A DNA stretch of 5,881 nucleotides from JBFIHZ01 sp041601535 (GTDB lineage Bacteria > Pseudomonadota > Gammaproteobacteria > Xanthomonadales > SZUA-36): contig JBFIHZ010000275.1 of the NCBI GenBank assembly GCA_041601535.1, positions 1 to 5,881 of the forward strand, written 5' to 3'. The notes below the pieces were generated by a model, which had not been told where the DNA came from, did no database searches, and saw only the letters and a program-made list of their open reading frames with translations. A program made the position numbers and the translations under genes. This document shows positions 4,963 to 5,881 of this stretch, piece by piece; position 1 is the first letter of the stretch; each line of letters begins with the position of its first letter.

Positions 4963-5881
4963 ACAGGCCGCTGGTGGAAGTGCAGGGTGTTTCCAAATTC
5001 TACCCGCGGGTGCACAAACCGGGAGAACGGCTGCGCGCTTTCGCCGCCCTGCTGGCCGGGCGCGAACCGCAAAATGGTGCTGAGGTGTTGCATGATGTCA
5101 GCCTGGAAGTCAGGCGCGGCGAGTCATTCGGCATCATCGGTGAAAATGGCGCCGGCAAATCCACCTTGCTTAAGGTATTGACCGGCGTGATCAGTCCGAG
5201 CAAGGGCAGCGTGCGTGTCAGTGGGCGGGTGGCGGCCCTGCTGGAACTGGGTGCCGGGTTTCAGCCGGATTTCTCCGGCCTGGATAATGTCCGCATGAAA
5301 GCATCCCTGCTGGGCATGAGTAAAAAGGAACTGGATTCCCGCCTGGAAGGCATCCTGGAATTCGCCGACATCGGCGAGTATATCCACGAACCGGTCAAAC
5401 ATTATTCATCCGGCATGGTGGTGCGCCTTGGCTTTGCGGTGGTGGCCGCATCCGAACCCGAAATCCTGATCACCGATGAAGTACTGGCGGTAGGGGATGA
5501 ATCATTCCAGAAAAAGTGCATACGCTGGATTGAAGCCTATCTGGCGCGCGGTAATACGCTGTTGATGGTTTCACACAGCATGTACCAGGTGCAGAAGCTG
5601 TGCCAGCGGGCATTATGGCTGCACGAGGGCCGCTCCCACCAGCAGGGTGACGTGTTTGACGTTACCCAGTCTTACCTGGCCTGGCACGAGGCGCGCAGCG
5701 CCCGGGATAAAAGCGGCCGCGAAGCACAAAAGGGCCAGAATGGCCTGTACCGCATTGAGTCTCTGGAGCTTGCCGGTCACGATGCCGGTGCCGACGTGGC
5801 GCTGGAGTTGGGCCAGGCGCTGGAAGCCCGCATGACCCTGATCTCGCCGGATGGCCGGCCACCGGTGGGCCTGTTCGGCAT
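4959..5881 (+). CDS. wzt: Polysaccharide ABC exporter, ATPase subunit with C-terminal extension (Wzt type), 3' end outside window
   Basis: The frame is open from GTG 4959 to the end of the window, giving 307 codons without a stop. It is the nucleotide-binding subunit that powers export through the membrane partner. Landmarks are Walker A G-E-N-G-A-G-K-S-T (61-69), Q-loop Gln102, signature Y-S-S-G-M (149-153; this variant of LSGGQ is typical of polysaccharide exporters), Walker B I-L-I-T-D-E (169-174, Glu174 catalytic) followed by V-L-A-V-G-D-E, and the H-loop His206 in V-S-H-S. An Arg/Pro-rich stretch at about 17-42, before the Walker A strand, is usual for Wzt relatives. The nucleotide-binding domain ends near 240. 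A new region starts after about 255 (L-Y-R-I-E-S-L-E-L) and looks like the beta-sandwich of Wzt C-terminal domains, which bind the end of the matching O-polysaccharide. That would make the exporter substrate-specific and separate it from shorter KpsT-type ATPases of about 220 residues. Assignment of the extension is partly inference because it is cut off. Confidence 0.92.
   Translation, partial: MNRPLVEVQGVSKFYPRVHKPGERLRAFAALLAGREPQNGAEVLHDVSLEVRRGESFGIIGENGAGKSTLLKVLTGVISPSKGSVRVSGRVAALLELGAGFQPDFSGLDNVRMKASLLGMSKKELDSRLEGILEFADIGEYIHEPVKHYSSGMVVRLGFAVVAASEPEILITDEVLAVGDESFQKKCIRWIEAYLARGNTLLMVSHSMYQVQKLCQRALWLHEGRSHQQGDVFDVTQSYLAWHEARSARDKSGREAQKGQNGLYRIESLELAGHDAGADVALELGQALEARMTLISPDGRPPVGLFG

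Overview
The window looks like a chromosomal segment of a Gram-negative gammaproteobacterium, moderately GC-rich by eye. The reasons are a type II secretion secretin, an outer-membrane-type lipoprotein, a periplasmic parvulin with a SurA-like layout, and a Wzm/Wzt-type polysaccharide ABC exporter. No species can be named from the sequence. All genes lie on the + strand. No transposase, integrase, tRNA, rRNA or CRISPR array was seen.

Layout. (1) 1-321 is the C-terminal end of a GspD secretin whose start lies upstream of the window. (2) 476-925 encodes a 149-residue predicted lipoprotein of unknown function with an NTF2-like look. (3) 926-1284 is a 359-base gene-free stretch. It holds a terminator-like inverted repeat, a plausible sigma-70 promoter, and a leader of about 100 bases with several small hairpins and a 20-codon open frame that stops inside the next gene's Shine-Dalgarno site. 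(4) 1285-2952 encodes a 555-residue exported protein with a clear signal peptide, six cysteines in the mature part, a proline-rich linker and codon use typical of highly expressed genes; I cannot name its function. It is followed by a run of hairpins ending in a good intrinsic terminator at 3001-3036. (5) 3155-4126 encodes a periplasmic PpiC/parvulin-type peptidyl-prolyl isomerase. (6) 4186-4962 and 4959-5881 (cut by the window end) encode the membrane and ATPase subunits of a polysaccharide ABC exporter. Their frames overlap by four bases, and the ATPase continues into what looks like a Wzt-type carbohydrate-recognition domain.

How they may work together. The theme is export and the cell envelope: a type II secretion outer-membrane pore, a lipoprotein, a probably abundant exported protein, a periplasmic folding enzyme and a glycan exporter. 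Only the wzm-wzt pair is firmly one operon. The exported-protein gene appears to be its own transcription unit, with its own promoter and terminator. A functional link between it and the secretin or the PPIase is inference from proximity.

The best candidate for something undescribed is the 1285-2952 gene with its structured leader. The rest is recognisable biology.
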